From NCBI GenBank assembly GCA_016584305.1, contig JACEEZ010019805.1, forward strand, positions 1 to 64,000: a stretch of 64,000 nt of DNA, written 5' to 3'. Shown piece by piece: positions 49,581 through 60,944 of this stretch. The notes beneath the pieces are model-generated. The model was not told the origin of the DNA. It ran no database searches and saw nothing but the letters and a program-made list of their open reading frames with translations. Both the position numbers and the translations under genes were made by a program. How positions within the stretch are numbered: position 1 is the first letter of the stretch; every line of letters starts with the position of its first letter. The DNA is from Chionoecetes opilio (Eukaryota > Arthropoda > Malacostraca > Decapoda > Majidae).

Positions 49581-49899
49581 AAGCGTGCCACTTCGTACGC
49601 AACAATAGTCCGGGGAATTAATCGCGTTGCCACTGTTCAGTGGGTTTCCTGGGAAAGGGTTCATCCCACCTATCGAACCCTTAATCACTGTTCCGCGCCG
49701 TGCCCTCAACCTGACTGACTAGTTCTCTCATATTATCTTAGCCTTTAGAGTAACAGGTAATATCAAGCCTAACGGGTCGTAAATTAAAGATGTTTGGCTT
49801 AATATCTTTCCTACGCGTCAAGGTTGAAGGGGAGTTATTGTCACCGTCCTCAGGCCCTCATGTCGGGTTTCACATCGTATCTTCCTCGTTTTACGAGAA

Positions 49900-50900
49900 A
49901 AGTTTATTTTAATCTTATATAGGAACAGGTCTTTCTTAGGCTCCCATTGCAACCAAATACCGTCTCTCGATCTGAATCCAGTAATACACACTATCATGAT
50001 TGATATTTCCACTCACAATCCAATGTTTTTTTGTGGAACCCCCCAATGCTTTAGAACTGTCTCCAAGTTTTTTCATATCCCCAAATTTAATCTCTTCCCC
50101 ACTTTCAGTAGAGAAGAGTAGGTTCATCCACATAGGAGTCCCTGTTTATGATTTGTTTTCACCTTTGGGAACTCTTCTTTAAAACATTTCTGCCGTTTTT
50201 CTCATTGCTAGCGTGGCAATAGCTCCACTACAGTTGTCTCCGAAAGTAAGGGATGTTAGTATAATATAACGTTTCGGGTTTCCCTTTTTCCGGTTTCATA
50301 TCCCGCCATACAAATCTATAAGTGAGCTGGTCGATGTTGCCCAGTGTCACAGAATGATACATTTTCCCAACGTCTCCTGCGGCTGCTACCTGACCCGGGC
50401 CGAATCTAAGTAACACTCCACAAAGTTTGTAACGATGAAAAAAAAAATACTATTTTTAAAACGCATTGTTAAAAACCATGCGGAGGGTTGGGGAAACGTA
50501 TATTCTGGTTTTAAGGTATTTCATGGTGATGAAGGTATTTGAACGGGACCTTTATAAGATTGTATCTCCTCCTACTGAGTTTCCTAGCAATGTCCCTATC
50601 TTTCATATCAATTTCACTCTGATCCTTTGTGTATATCAGGACCCAGTTTCCTCAGCCTAACCTCGCAAGACTTCATCCGGGCAATAGCCACACTTATATT
50701 GTTTTTGAACTCTCTGGGATCCTTCAGCCATGGATAACTAGACACCCACTCCCGTTTCTCCACATTAAATCTTAATCCAGTTTCAATCAAGGCTAATTCT
50801 CTTTCATCCTTTTGTTCTTCAACTCATCCTTTACATTAACTAATAACTGATTCCGCTTGGAATTGACCCGCGATAGGACGGGTCCTGATGGTAATATGAC
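49900..50900 (-). pseudogene. BEL/Pao reverse transcriptase fragment
   Basis: Minus strand. LLRFGPGQVAAAGDVGKMYH (about 50415-50355) is RT motif A of the Pao type, followed by DQLTYRFVWRD. Further on, after frame breaks, SYVD (about 50140) sits where the YVDD catalytic box should be but continues E-P rather than D, then GGFHKK..W.VSGN. The catalytic aspartate pair is therefore not intact in this reading. The frame upstream (50.9-50.45 kb) corresponds to the linker into RT. Confidence 0.75.
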
Positions 50901-50949
50901 TCACAGTACCACAAGTCTGGGGAAAAGAGGGGTGTGAGCCACGTATACA

Positions 50950-51500
50950 GTACCAAATGTGTTCCTTAATAACTGTAATTTACCCTTTGTTTGCACCACC
51001 TCAGTAAGAGCTCACAAAAAATCAACGCCAATCAGAATGTCAACATGCCCAGCAGACCTCCTTACATCTTCAGCTAAGATGCCTTCAATCACTGATGCTA
51101 TACTAGATATTTCAAGCTTCTCAATATTAGTGAAATTTCTCAATTCCTATTGCCCTTAATTCCACTGTGTTACCATCCTTATCCTCAAGAGGAATTACCC
51201 AAATTTCCTTGTAAGAAAACTCTCCTTGGCATTTTTCCAATCTTTACCATCGTCATAGTGATATTTCTCCCCTTTATGCCAAGTTCACGCACCCTTTGCT
51301 GGCGTAGAGGGTACATCTGAGCCCGATTCATACAGAATTGACATAGGTCGCCCACTGCAATGTGCTTTACCTATCGCTAACAAAGTCCTGTTCCCCCTTT
51401 CAGCTATAGATGTTGAACGTGTCATAGTTTTGACTCAAGGCATCATGCAGTAAAGGGTGATGGAATCTTGTGCATGCCCGCCAATTGGACTTTCACCCCC
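50950..51500 (-). pseudogene. BEL/Pao aspartic protease-like region
   Basis: Minus-strand frame with TLLAIGKAHCSGRPMSILYE followed by SGSD (about 51400-51310), matching the DUF1758-type retropepsin start, where a DSG triad is expected. Here the aspartate is read as Glu (ESG), which would remove the catalytic residue. Downstream reading is interrupted by stops. Short upstream blocks connect to gag. Confidence 0.6.
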
Positions 51501-51529
51501 GCACTGCGTACCATAACCACAGTTCCGTG

Positions 51530-52640
51530 CCTGTGACTACCTCCAATACAATTGAAACAATATACCCCTGGATTTGACTGCCCCAAGCCTCGCTGCCCTT
51601 GTTTAATGCCTTGAATCCCGTCACATTCGTATATTTGTGTCCATCAGCATTATGCAGCCAGCATTTTTATCCATAGATTTGGTTCTGTGCCGATTTTCCT
51701 CACAGCCTCAGTCAAATTTACTATTAGTTTCTCAAATTCGCGGTTCTTGTTATCTTGGTTATTTGGATATTCTTAATAGTGTCCTCAATTTAGATCACTT
51801 CATTTCTCTCCGAAACACCCGTTAAGCAATTGACCCTTCTTAGTGACAGTATACACCTAAAATTAGAGTCCATGTATTCTAGAGCTTGTTTCTCTCTCAA
51901 TGGGAATTCCAACAATGCTGGGAACCCGGCTGTCAGTTCGAGATAGTTCACCAATTTCATGACCCATTCTCTTTTCTGTAATGCCCGGCAAGATTCTCTC
52001 TACCATGCTCACGACATGAGCAGTATTCATTTCCGATTGCAGGTTTACTCTTTTTAAGTCTAACAACACTGCTACACCTTCCCCGCCATTTTGATGAACC
52101 CTTTATTGTCTCCTTCACTCAATGACTTCAGTGCTTTCAATTCACTAATCACCACATCAACGATCTTCCGGGATTACCATATTGATCATCAAGACGCTTA
52201 AACATTGAGTCGTAGTCGTTATCGCACCCCGCTATGCACTTTAGAGCGTCGTCACTGATACACTGTTTTAATGCAAAGGGGTCCTTGCCATAATGCTTTT
52301 CTATGATGCGGATAAAATCGTCTTTAAAGCCTGGATAATCTTTATATTTCCAGTAAATTTTGGGGGTTCTAATGCCTTACTTTGACTTTCATTTTTAAAT
52401 CTCACTTTTCCTTGCATTTATCCAGTCTGTAAATCTTGCTCAAAACAATCCTTCACGTCAAAATTTTAACACCAGAGATATACTGTTTTCCACCCTCTAT
52501 TACAAATTTCATCCCGTCAGCAAATTCCACATATCCATTATGAATAGTCCCCTAACTCCCCTTAAAGGCGTCACTCACCTCACCGTAAGTTTCCTTCCCC
52601 ATTTCAATAGGATCCTGCCTATCGACACAATTCGTAAACA
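51530..52640 (-). pseudogene. BEL/Pao gag, main part (DUF1759-like)
   Basis: Minus strand, continuing from the N-terminal piece at 58822-58904. MFTNCVDRQDP opens the block. The characteristic part is GKDPFALKQCISDDALKCIA then GCDNDYDSMFKRLDDQYGNP (about 52300-52165), the DUF1759-type pattern of Pao gag. MLLDLKRVNLQSEMNTAHVV follows (about 52069-52010). A zinc-knuckle-like C.NC....H segment lies near 51560-51530. Multiple stops and frame changes are present. Confidence 0.75.
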
Positions 52641-53263
52641 TAGTCTAGGGAGGGTCACTTAGGGCGATTCGCTTCACATTAGGTGAAGAAGTATTTGAGG
52701 GTCTTATCCCAAGCATTTTTTGCCGCTGAATCCGAAAATCGTAGTTGGGTCACTCGTTAGCGGTAAGTTTTTGCGCAATTTGCAATTTGGCAATTTGGCA
52801 ATAAAATTGGCAATTACAAATTGTAGAATGAGAACCAGACGTCCCTAGAGACCTCGTTTTGGACTCAAATTGAAGCTTATTAGAGTGCATAAAATGTTAT
52901 TTAGATTTGTGGTTGTTCTGTTCGCATTACTGAACTATAATGGAAATTAGAGATAAGTGGAAAAAAAATGGAAAAAAAATATAAAAGGAATAATTTTGGC
53001 CTTAATTTCACATCAAAAGTCATGAAATCCAAAATGAAAATGAAAAAAATGAAATATCTGTTTCTCATAGGGGCCACTACCGTCTGATTAATAGAAAATG
53101 GTAACTTTTCCCCTGACTGTCCCCTCATGGTCGTATTTTATGACATACGGTAATGAAATTTCGCAAATAAATGAAAAATTTCATTGGCTATAATTTTAGA
53201 AATTAGCTATAACCCGTAAATAAATAAATTCAATTATTATATCGCAAATTTTCCTTTCCCCAG

Positions 53264-56200
53264 GTCTCGCAATAAAATCGTGTGTCATTTGCGGTGCAAC
53301 TAACGGAGATGGGGTCCTTCGACCTCGGACGCCCAAGGAGGATGTTCGGAGTATGCTGGCCAAGTGGGCTTCGAAAAGGCGAATTCGTAGAGGCCCACAG
53401 GGGGTTTCCTCTAGAAGGGACGTTTGGTCGTGTCACCGACAGTGCATTGCTAAATCCCAGCCCCAAAATTCGCGAGGCAGTACGGAGATGAGCAACAGGA
53501 CCTTGCGGCGGAGGCCGCCCACCCGGACCTTCAAGGTAAAGAAGAATTTTTTTTTTTTTTTTTTGCAAAAAAATTTCTTTCGACATGAAAATATTGCTTG
53601 ATTATGGTCTAGTGATTCAAGGATAGGGAGCGCTAAGTGCGTGGCACTGATTTCCGGATAAAACGTCGCAGATGATGATAAAATCTAACTCGCAGTGCGA
53701 GGAGTGGAAAGCGTGGGCCGCTTGGCCGCGAGGGTTTTTTAAGCTAATAAACATTCTTTGAATACTTTTAAATTTGATGTTTCGAGAAATATCTTATTTG
53801 CTATAATTATTTTCATGCATAGGATTCCTGAAAGTATTTTTCCCTTTGGTAGTTTTCCATTACATTCCCGACTAAATAATAAAAGCTTTTATCCATCTCT
53901 ACTTCTAGGCCTGCCACCCCCCCCGCCGCCTCGAGTCCCCCGCCGCGCCAGCGCTCCTTTTTCCCCGGGAAGGGAAATGCTTTTTCTGCGGTGATGGAGA
54001 CAAGCCAAATGAAGTCCTGCAACGGGTGAGCACGACCTGGAGTGCCAATCGAATCATTGAGGCGGTCCACAAGGGAAAACGAATTCTGAGGGGAAAAATC
54101 CAGCTTCCTCCCGACCTCGACGTCCTGGCTGCCCGACGTGATGTACCATAAGGGCTGCTGGAGCATTCATGTCGTCAACAAGTTGCGGACAGTGGCCTCC
54201 AATTCAACAAGAGCCAGAAGATCGCTCCGTGATCGATTCGTGGAAGAGGTTAGCGAGAAGCTGGAGAGTGGAGTGGTTCTCTCGATGGGAGAAATAGACA
54301 GCATCAAGGAGCAGCATGGTGTTGGCCGCTCACGCTGGCGGATAAAGGAACTCCTCCCCAAACCATGGTCCATGGCGTGGAGTTCACCCAAGCCCAAGAA
54401 CCCTCGCAAACCCCGAACTGGTTCATCTGGCGGAGGCAAGGAAAGAGGCCCTGACAAACCCATCGGACAATCGAGGACTTCAAGCTTGCTACACTCCTGA
54501 AAGCTGCCAAATCCTGCGTGAAGAAACCCTCAAAAAAACCGAACTAGAATTCGAAGGAGACATGGCCAACTTTAACCTTCCTCCCCTCGTCAAGAGTTTC
54601 GCGACCTGGGTCGTCGGTGGAGCTGGAAGAAACAACCCGCGAACGGAAAAGGGAGCCTCGATCGTCGGACAAGTCCTCATGACAAACATCTTGAGTGCAA
54701 AGCAGGCTGCGACGAGCACCCAAGCTTCCCGAACCCGAGAGGACCCCTCTCCAGGTGGCGACGGCGCTGGCCATTCATCAGGAGACGCGGAGCAAAGCAA
54801 TATTAAGATTTTTCCACGGTGGGGGCTGGCTATCTCATACTCCTCTTCTCCGCCTCGAGGCATCGCTTGCCCGAACGGTGCTCAGCGCTGGAGGGGCGAG
54901 ATGGAGTTTTTCATCCCGCGCCGCCTCGAGAAGGCCTTCTCGTTCACTTGCCATCGACAACATCGATTTCCAAGAAGACACAGTAGACGGGAAGGGCACC
55001 TTCCACGGCACGGTTAGCGTTGCCTTACAGCCCGGCCCATCTTCTCCGTCAGAGCTGGACCCCCTAAAGTTTCATTCTGACGCTGCTGAACCCCTCCTCC
55101 TTCCATTTACGAGGTAAAGCCCCTGTCCCATAAACCGCTCGCTTAAGCCGAAGCTTCCCCCGCTCTCTTTCGAGAAACCTCGCCTCGAGAGCGCTGAGAA
55201 CTCCAAGGACAAGGACACTCTCGTCCTACTCTCCTTCGGCACGTTTGCCCTGAAAAGACCTCCCGCGGAGCATGCCCAGCGGGTCAGCCTCAACCCGACT
55301 CGAGGATTTTTCCGCCTGTCCCACCGACGACAATCTGCACCTTGCCCATTCTCGCTCTCCAGGCCAGAGTACTCGTCAATATTCACCATGATGACAGAAA
55401 TGGAGAAAATTCAACAAGCGCTGAACGGCGATGGGGCCCCGGTGCTTGTTGCTGCCGACATGGCGCTCTTCTCAAAGCTCCTGGAGATCAAGTTGAACTT
55501 GAAGAAGGAAAACGGATCGCCGCCTTGGCGACCTACACGTCGTAAATAGCCATGCTGCGGTGCATCGGGGGTTTTCCTGGGGGGAGCGCTTCGACGAGGT
55601 GCTCCACGAGTCGGGGGTGTAGGGAAACCCGCCACAGTCCGGCAGATTTTTGGCCGGAAACCACGTCAACCCGGAATTGAGGCACACATAATCCTCACAA
55701 GTGCACTCCTAGCTCTCAAGTTCTCTTCCGGGACAATGGAGAGCGCCGAAGAATTCGCCGCCCCAGGAGTTGGGCAGAGGATGGAAGACTGGATTCCTTC
55801 AAGAAAGCCCTCGAGATCCTTGCCCCAAGCTGCAGATCCTGAGGTCAGCGGGTTTCAGAACACAGTCCCTTGAGCAAGTTCTCCATGACGTACGTCCAAG
55901 ATGGTCCTCCTGCTTTTGAACTACACAAGGGCTGTGGCGGACAGGAGACTGGGCGCTGCACCTGAAGACGTTGGAGGAGTTCGGACCGTTCTTCTTTGCC
56001 ATGAATTGAAGCTCCTACGCCCGGTTCGTCCCGGTTTAACGTGGCCATGATGCAGGACCTCCGCCTCAAGAATCCAAGAGCGTGGACGTACTTGGAGAAA
56101 CACTGGGTCGTCCGTAGTCGTTGGTACCTTCACGTCCCTTGGCTGCGACCATGCTTGGAACAGGTGAATCGGACTCGAAAGGTGACGGTGGGCTTGTAGG

Positions 56201-58050
56201 GATCACGAAAAATCCCTCGACGAGGACCAAGTTCTTCTTGATCCAAGACGAAAATCTTGGCAATCAAGGCCAAATCATTCGGAAGTTCTGCTACGGCATC
56301 AAAGCACCACAAGGACAGCCCGCGGTCACGAAGAAGCACACGAGATGACCAAAGAGGTTGCTGGTCTTCTTCGCCGCATAACCCCTTCACTCGCGAGAAA
56401 ACCCAACTCACCACCGTCCTTTCCCGCAAGGTTGTTCCAGATAAGATGGTGGGCGCACTGACAAGAATCGAGGAGACTGGCAAGGAAGCTCTCTTGAAGT
56501 ACGAAAGGGGAAGGATCAGGGCTGCGCAGCAAAGTCCATGGGAGGTCCTGCATCGTCAGCCTACCAATACATTCAAAACGCTGGGCAAGAAAGCCAAAGT
56601 TTCAAACGGAGGGAAGCAGGTGATTGTCACGGGATCCTCAGACTTCACTCGCGCCCCGCTGCTCGCCCTCCAACTCGACAGCAGTCTGGACCCTTTGCAC
56701 CATCATCTCCAACTATGAGCTCTCCCTGTTCCCTCTTGCCCTCTTTGACGACCAAGCCACCCGCGGGTCACGACAAAAAGTGCCCTTCTCAGGGTTCTGG
56801 AGAAGATGAACGCGGCGGTCTCCACGGCCTCGCAAACCCCTTCATCCTCCCCGCGTGCTTTTTTCCTCGACGGGATGGCTATCCTTCAGCAGCACCCCGT
56901 TTCCGGCTCAGCAAACTTTAAGACCTGGTTGGATCCCTCCTGCAGAGAGTTGCCCAACTGGGTGTTGGCTACGGGGAGCTGCACCTTGTCTTTGACAGGT
57001 ACGACATCGGCGCGTCCCTCAAAGACAAGACGAGGGAACAGCGAGCCCGAGGTGGAGGATACGATATCGACATCCCCCAAACAGCGACGAGGGTCAAAGC
57101 TGGAATGACCATGGCTAACATCTTGTCCACCAAAAGCAACAAGACTGCTAGACCTCTCTCATTGCCTCCCCAAAACCAGCACCATTCATGGGGATTACGC
57201 GTCGTCTGCGCGTGGCGTGACAAAGCCGTGGGAACTTCTGGACCGGACGGAGCCAAGTTCGCTTCAGAACAAGAGGAAGCGACACTAAGATGATATATCA
57301 TCTCTCCATGCTCGACAAAGATGTGGAGGCAACCGTAGTTTCTCCGGACACTGACGTCCTCGTCCTCCTCCTCCGACACTTCCCCCAAAATACATCCCAA
57401 CACGTGCCTCCAGCTTGGCAAGACACTTTCAACGTTCAGCTCATCCACGATGGGAAATGGGCTCTCACGCGGATGTGATCACGTCCTTCCATGCTCTGAC
57501 TGGTTGCGACACCACTTGCGCCCCCCTTCAGGAAAGGCAAGTTTCAAGCTTGGCCTGTGTTCCAGGCGGCCGACCAGGCAACCCTCGACGCTTTGGGTAC
57601 ACTCCGAAGCCCTGGTCCCCCTGACGCAAGAGAGCCTGGACGTGCTGTGCCGATTCGTGAGCAGAATTTACGGATTACCTGCCCCTGCCGCAGGCGAGGG
57701 TGGACGGCACTTCAGAAGAAAAGGTTGGAGCAGCACTGGCCCCTTTCCCACAGTCAACGCCACCACCCAGCAAAATTATGCGAGCCCAGCTACAGGCCGT
57801 CGTCTGGGACGGGGCTGTGAAGAAGGAGTTGGTGACCCTCGACCCGACCAAGTACGGCTACGGACCAAACCTGGCGCCTATCCCTTCCAAACCCTGCCTC
57901 CCGCCCCCAAATATCATGGATGGGATGCAGTGCGGATGCAAGACGAACTGCTCGACCAATCGCTGCCGCTGTCAACGCCTGCAGACTCCTTGTTCGGAGC
58001 TTTGCGATTGCTCCCCGAGATGTGCATCAACGACGAGGAAGATGGCATGA
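53264..58050 (+). pseudogene. Large transposon protein with Zn fingers and PIN/FEN1-like motifs
   Basis: At least two exons on +: 53264-53535 (acceptor TTTCCCCAG, donor AAG|GTAAAG) and from 53909 (acceptor CTACTTCTAG). In order: CVIC (53281); CFFCGDGD (53978) with YHKGCW (54145), a zinc-finger pair; PPLVKSFATWVVGG (54580); TPLQVATALAIHQETRSKAI (54750); DNIDFQEDTVDGKGTFHGT (54958-55013); GDWALHLKTLEEFGPFFFAM (55948); GITKNPSTRTKFF (56198); AFFLDGMAILQQ (56852); FDRYDIGASLKDKTREQR (57000); an EADTKMIYHL segment with SPDTDVLVLLL (57275-57372); FHALTGCDTT (57487); and a Cys-rich tail C.CK..CS..RC.C (57927-58040). The DG/FD.Y..S.K..TR..R, E-ADT, DTDV and GCD order parallels XPG/FEN1 nucleases; that is inference. 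At least eight frameshifts as read. Confidence 0.8.
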
Positions 58051-58210
58051 GGACGTCGATGGCGTAGACGACTAGATATTCGATTTTTTTCAACTTGTGA
58101 AACGCTCGCTATCGCAAGTAAGGGATTTTTGGTTTTTCTAATTGTTTTTTTTCCAAAAATACGCGGAGGAGACTCGGTTTCGTTTTTTGAAATTTTGTGT
58201 TCTGGATTAA

Positions 58211-58819
58211 TACTCGGGTCACTTCGGGCGGAAAAAAGGCTTTCGCTTCACCTTAGGTGAAGGAAGTATTTGAGGGTCCTTATCCTAAGCATTTTTCAGT
58301 TGAAATACCCTGTTCTACGCAATAATTTGTACCCACCCTTGCAAAAAATTCGTTAATTAAATGTGTCCTACGAACAATTGTTTGTTTTTTTTACTTTTTT
58401 TACTAATTAAAATTTAGTTTTTAATTATTAAGAACTCAGGCTTTAAGGCCAAAATTATTCCTTTTTTTTTTTTCCCAATTTTTTTTCCACTTATCTCTAA
58501 TTTCCATTATAGATCAGTAATCCGAACAGATACAACCACGGAGTACTCAATAACAATTTTATGCACTCTTATAAGCTTCAATTTGAGTCCAAAACGAGGT
58601 CTCTACGACGTCCCGGGTTTTCATTCTACAATTTGTAATTACCATTTTATTGCCAATTGCCAAATTTCAAATTGCGCGAAAACTTACCGCTAACGAGTGA
58701 CCCAACTACGATTTTTTTGGATTCAGCGGCCCCAAAATGCTTAGGATAAGACCCTCAAATACTTTTCCCTTCACCTAAGGTGAAGCGAAAGCCTTTTTCC
58801 GCCCTAAGTTGACCCGACT
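58211..58819. repeat. 609-bp unit with both ends of the long-TIR family
   Basis: A direct-orientation copy of the terminus (TACTCGGGTCACTTCGGGCG, continuing through GTGAAGGAAGTATTTGAGGG to about 58297) sits just after the gene and faces the true right terminus at 58819. The pair brackets 609 bases like a small internally deleted element. Either such a MITE inserted at the right end, or the transposon has a duplicated subterminal region. Confidence 0.7.
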
Positions 58820-58821
58820 AT

Positions 58822-58904
58822 CATCTTCCGTGTAACTTTGCCTTTTTGCAATCCCACGTTTTTTTGCGAAGGGCCGCCAGCTGCTCATCCTTAGTCCCCG
58901 TCAT
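58822..58904 (-). pseudogene. BEL/Pao gag N-terminus
   Basis: The minus-strand ATG is complementary to 58902-58904, 24 bases inside the 5' LTR. It reads MTGTKDEQLAALRKK, then after a one-base shift RGIAKGKVTRKM, the L..LR.KRG..KG..TR pattern of BEL/Pao gag starts. The reading is cut by the long-TIR transposon and resumes with FTNCVD at about 52638. Confidence 0.75.
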
Positions 58905-58927
58905 CTCGTCGGGAGTGTTATCGAAAA

Positions 58928-59515
58928 TGTGCCCGAGTTTTATATGCAAACCCAGTATCCCGTAGCACATTTATTCATCCAAATCGCTTCGATCTGCAGC
59001 ATAGGGTAAGGACTAAAAAGCAGTCGAGAACACCGAACATAAAAACTTAACAAGTATGAATCACTAGTCAAAGATACACAAATTATTAACTACCATAAAC
59101 TTAAACAACACTTGCCTCTAGAACTCACATATTACCAAAATCACCTATACTTAGTAACACCAACCAAAATAACAAATGCAACAAACAATAAGATAATAAG
59201 CAAGAAAATGAACAAATCTCACAACACTAGCTCCTCTTTGTTTGCACGAATACCTCGGCGTCGGTAACAGCCAGTAATCCTTCGTCACTAAGGAAATCCA
59301 TGAAGTAGGGAAGGGGGCGTGGAGACACCCACAAGTCCTGTCTACACCCCTTATGTCCGTTTCCACCCAAAACCAGATGTAAGAGTGAGCCACACTCTCC
59401 TTGACACCGGCCGGGTCAAGTGTTCCAATAATGGCCACGTCACTAGACACAACGAACCCCGAAGCGCCAGGCTCCTCGAAAACAAACGAGATGAATCATA
59501 TCACCTAGTGATACA
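58928..59515 (-). mobile_element. BEL/Pao element, 5' LTR
   Basis: 588 bases, same boundaries as 48519-49106. The right flank is GTCTC (59516-59520). No clear tRNA primer-binding site starting TGG follows it on the minus strand. Confidence 0.9.
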
Positions 59516-59725
59516 GTCTCCAATAACCATAAATCTAACCATAAATCTTTCGTCTTCGTATTACAAATGGAAACCATACCCTTTAACTGTACATATTGCA
59601 TGTAGTATATCTTTATTTTTGCTTTCACTTCTTGTAATTTCTATGTCATCCTCTTTCCTAGTTAGAATCATTAGACCTCCTCCTTTTTTCTCCTTTTCAT
59701 CTCTCATACTACTAACGTACCTTAA
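59516..59725 (-). pseudogene. LINE ORF2, middle endonuclease segment
   Basis: Between the BEL element and the TTAA element, the minus strand reads RYVSSMRDEKEKKGGGLMIL, then a DIEITRSESKNKDIL-type stretch, and ends MVIGD exactly at the BEL junction. KKGGG and the following hydrophobic strand are expected in the middle of an APE-type LINE endonuclease. The terminal GD pairs with FNSHVG at 48513 to complete the GDFN motif. Confidence 0.8.
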
Positions 59726-60724
59726 GGGGACACCACACAGGTGATGCCAACATTTCCCAGGCTGCTTTTAGAGCCAAAATCTTATCTCCATCGTGTGTTT
59801 CGTGAGCGTTTACATTATCTGACCAAGTTTCATAACTATTGAATTTTTTTTTTTTTTTTTTATATGGAAATCTACTTAAAATCGAAAAATTCATTGTTTG
59901 ATAAGATTTTTATTAGTTATAGCTTATGATTATTATTTAGTTATTGATATTGATTTTTATAGTTAGCTTAGGGTATTTTGTAAACATTTCAACAATAAAG
60001 TTACGAAGGGAAATTCTCCAATCACTCCGAAAAAGGTTGAAAGTGCCACTCTGAAAATATGTAATATCTAGAATATGAAAAATCTATAAAAAGAAAAATT
60101 CAAGAAATTCCGCCTGTCATTGTAATCAAAATCCGCTGCGTGCTTTTACACTTATGTCTGCAAGTATAAAGTGTGCAAATTTTGAGATCTGTATTACAAA
60201 AATGGCAGAAGGAGTAGGCCGTGAAATAAAAAAAAAACGTGTTCTGAAAAAACTACGAATATACCTTATCTTATTCAATGTCAAGTTACTTTAATCTAAC
60301 TTCTTTTTTATCCATTGTCTAATGTATTGACGTGATTGAAAACGTTCGTATACATTCCTATTTCATGGGAAAATATATTTTTAAATTTATACAAATAATT
60401 ATGATGCTGATGCGGTCGCCAGGATGGGATGCGGGGGGGGGGGAGGGTAGCATCGGTGGGCCAGAGAATGGGTAATATGGCTCATATTTGCGTTTCAGAG
60501 CTACTACGTTGTAGTTCTAGACCAAAAGAACAATTTTACAAATAATTATGATGGTGATGCGGCATCCAGGATGGGACGCTGGGGAGGGGTAGCATTGGAA
60601 AAAGAAGAATAAAAAAATAAAAAATACTATGTTGTAGTTCTAGGCCAAAGGAACATTTTTTGCACAAAATTAATGTAAAATGTCAAAATTGAGTGATTCT
60701 GGTCCTCAGTTGTGTGGTGTCCCC
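59726..60724. mobile_element. TTAA-flanked 999-bp MITE
   Basis: The ends GGGGACACCACACA and, at the right, TGTGTGGTGTCCCC are perfect inverses, with TTAA outside each (59722-59725 and 60725-60728). Removing the element with one TTAA rejoins the LINE endonuclease codons ISDHLR|YVSSMRD in frame. Inside there are two related AT-rich segments with GGATGGGA.GC.GGG and TACTA.GTTGTAGTTCTAG (about 60420-60520 and 60566-60645). No coding sequence. Confidence 0.92.
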
Positions 60725-60890
60725 TTAAATGATCTGATATTCTAATTTTGTCCACCTTTAGTTGAGTCTCAGTAAGGCACATTATTGAATTCTTATCTAT
60801 AAGACTTTCAACCTCAGATATTTTCACATTTGTTAGTCCTTGTATATTTAAACATTTTATTTGTATACACCTACTTGTCTCTTTAGTCAT
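60725..60890 (-). pseudogene. LINE ORF2, N-terminal endonuclease segment
   Basis: The minus-strand start is placed at the ATG complementary to 60888-60890: MTKETSRCIQIKCLNIQGLT, then KISEVESLI, IMCLTETQL and KVDKIRISDHL. The N-IQG and LTET motifs are the first two catalytic strands of the APE-type endonuclease (N and E residues present). It runs into the TTAA element and continues at 59725. Confidence 0.85.
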
Positions 60891-60944
60891 TAACTCCTTT
60901 CCTTTATATTTTCGTTTCTCTTCTCCTGTCTTACTTCTCAAATT

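Larger units (their letters stand above)
52642..58819 (+). mobile_element. Long-TIR DNA transposon with PIN/FEN1-like protein
   Basis: The left terminus (AGTC...GGGTCACTTAGGGCG, 52642 to about 53010) and right terminus (about 58440-58819) are inverted repeats of some 370 bases. They share GTGAAG.AAGTATTTGAGGGT, CACTCGTTAGCGGTAAGTTT and CCTCGTTTTGGACTCAAATT. AT (or CAT, depending on the boundary) flanks both ends, and either choice rejoins the interrupted BEL gag codons in frame. The element is 6.2 kb and encodes one large + strand protein. No DDE-type transposase was recognised. Confidence 0.88.
48519..59515 (-). mobile_element. BEL/Pao LTR retrotransposon inserted in LINE
   Basis: 10,997 bases, of which 6.2 kb is a DNA transposon inserted into gag. 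Paired 588-bp LTRs and a perfect 5-base GTCTC duplication mark one retrotransposition event into the LINE endonuclease. Minus-strand order: gag (58904 and 52640-51600), protease-like region, RT start, and a C-terminal DUF5641-like piece next to the 3' LTR. RNase H and integrase core were not found, so the element has an internal deletion or heavy decay. Confidence 0.88.

Noticed and set aside
54304..57448. Minus-strand frames of 100-160 codons at 54-57 kb
   Set aside because: Antisense shadows of the + strand transposon protein in GC-rich sequence.
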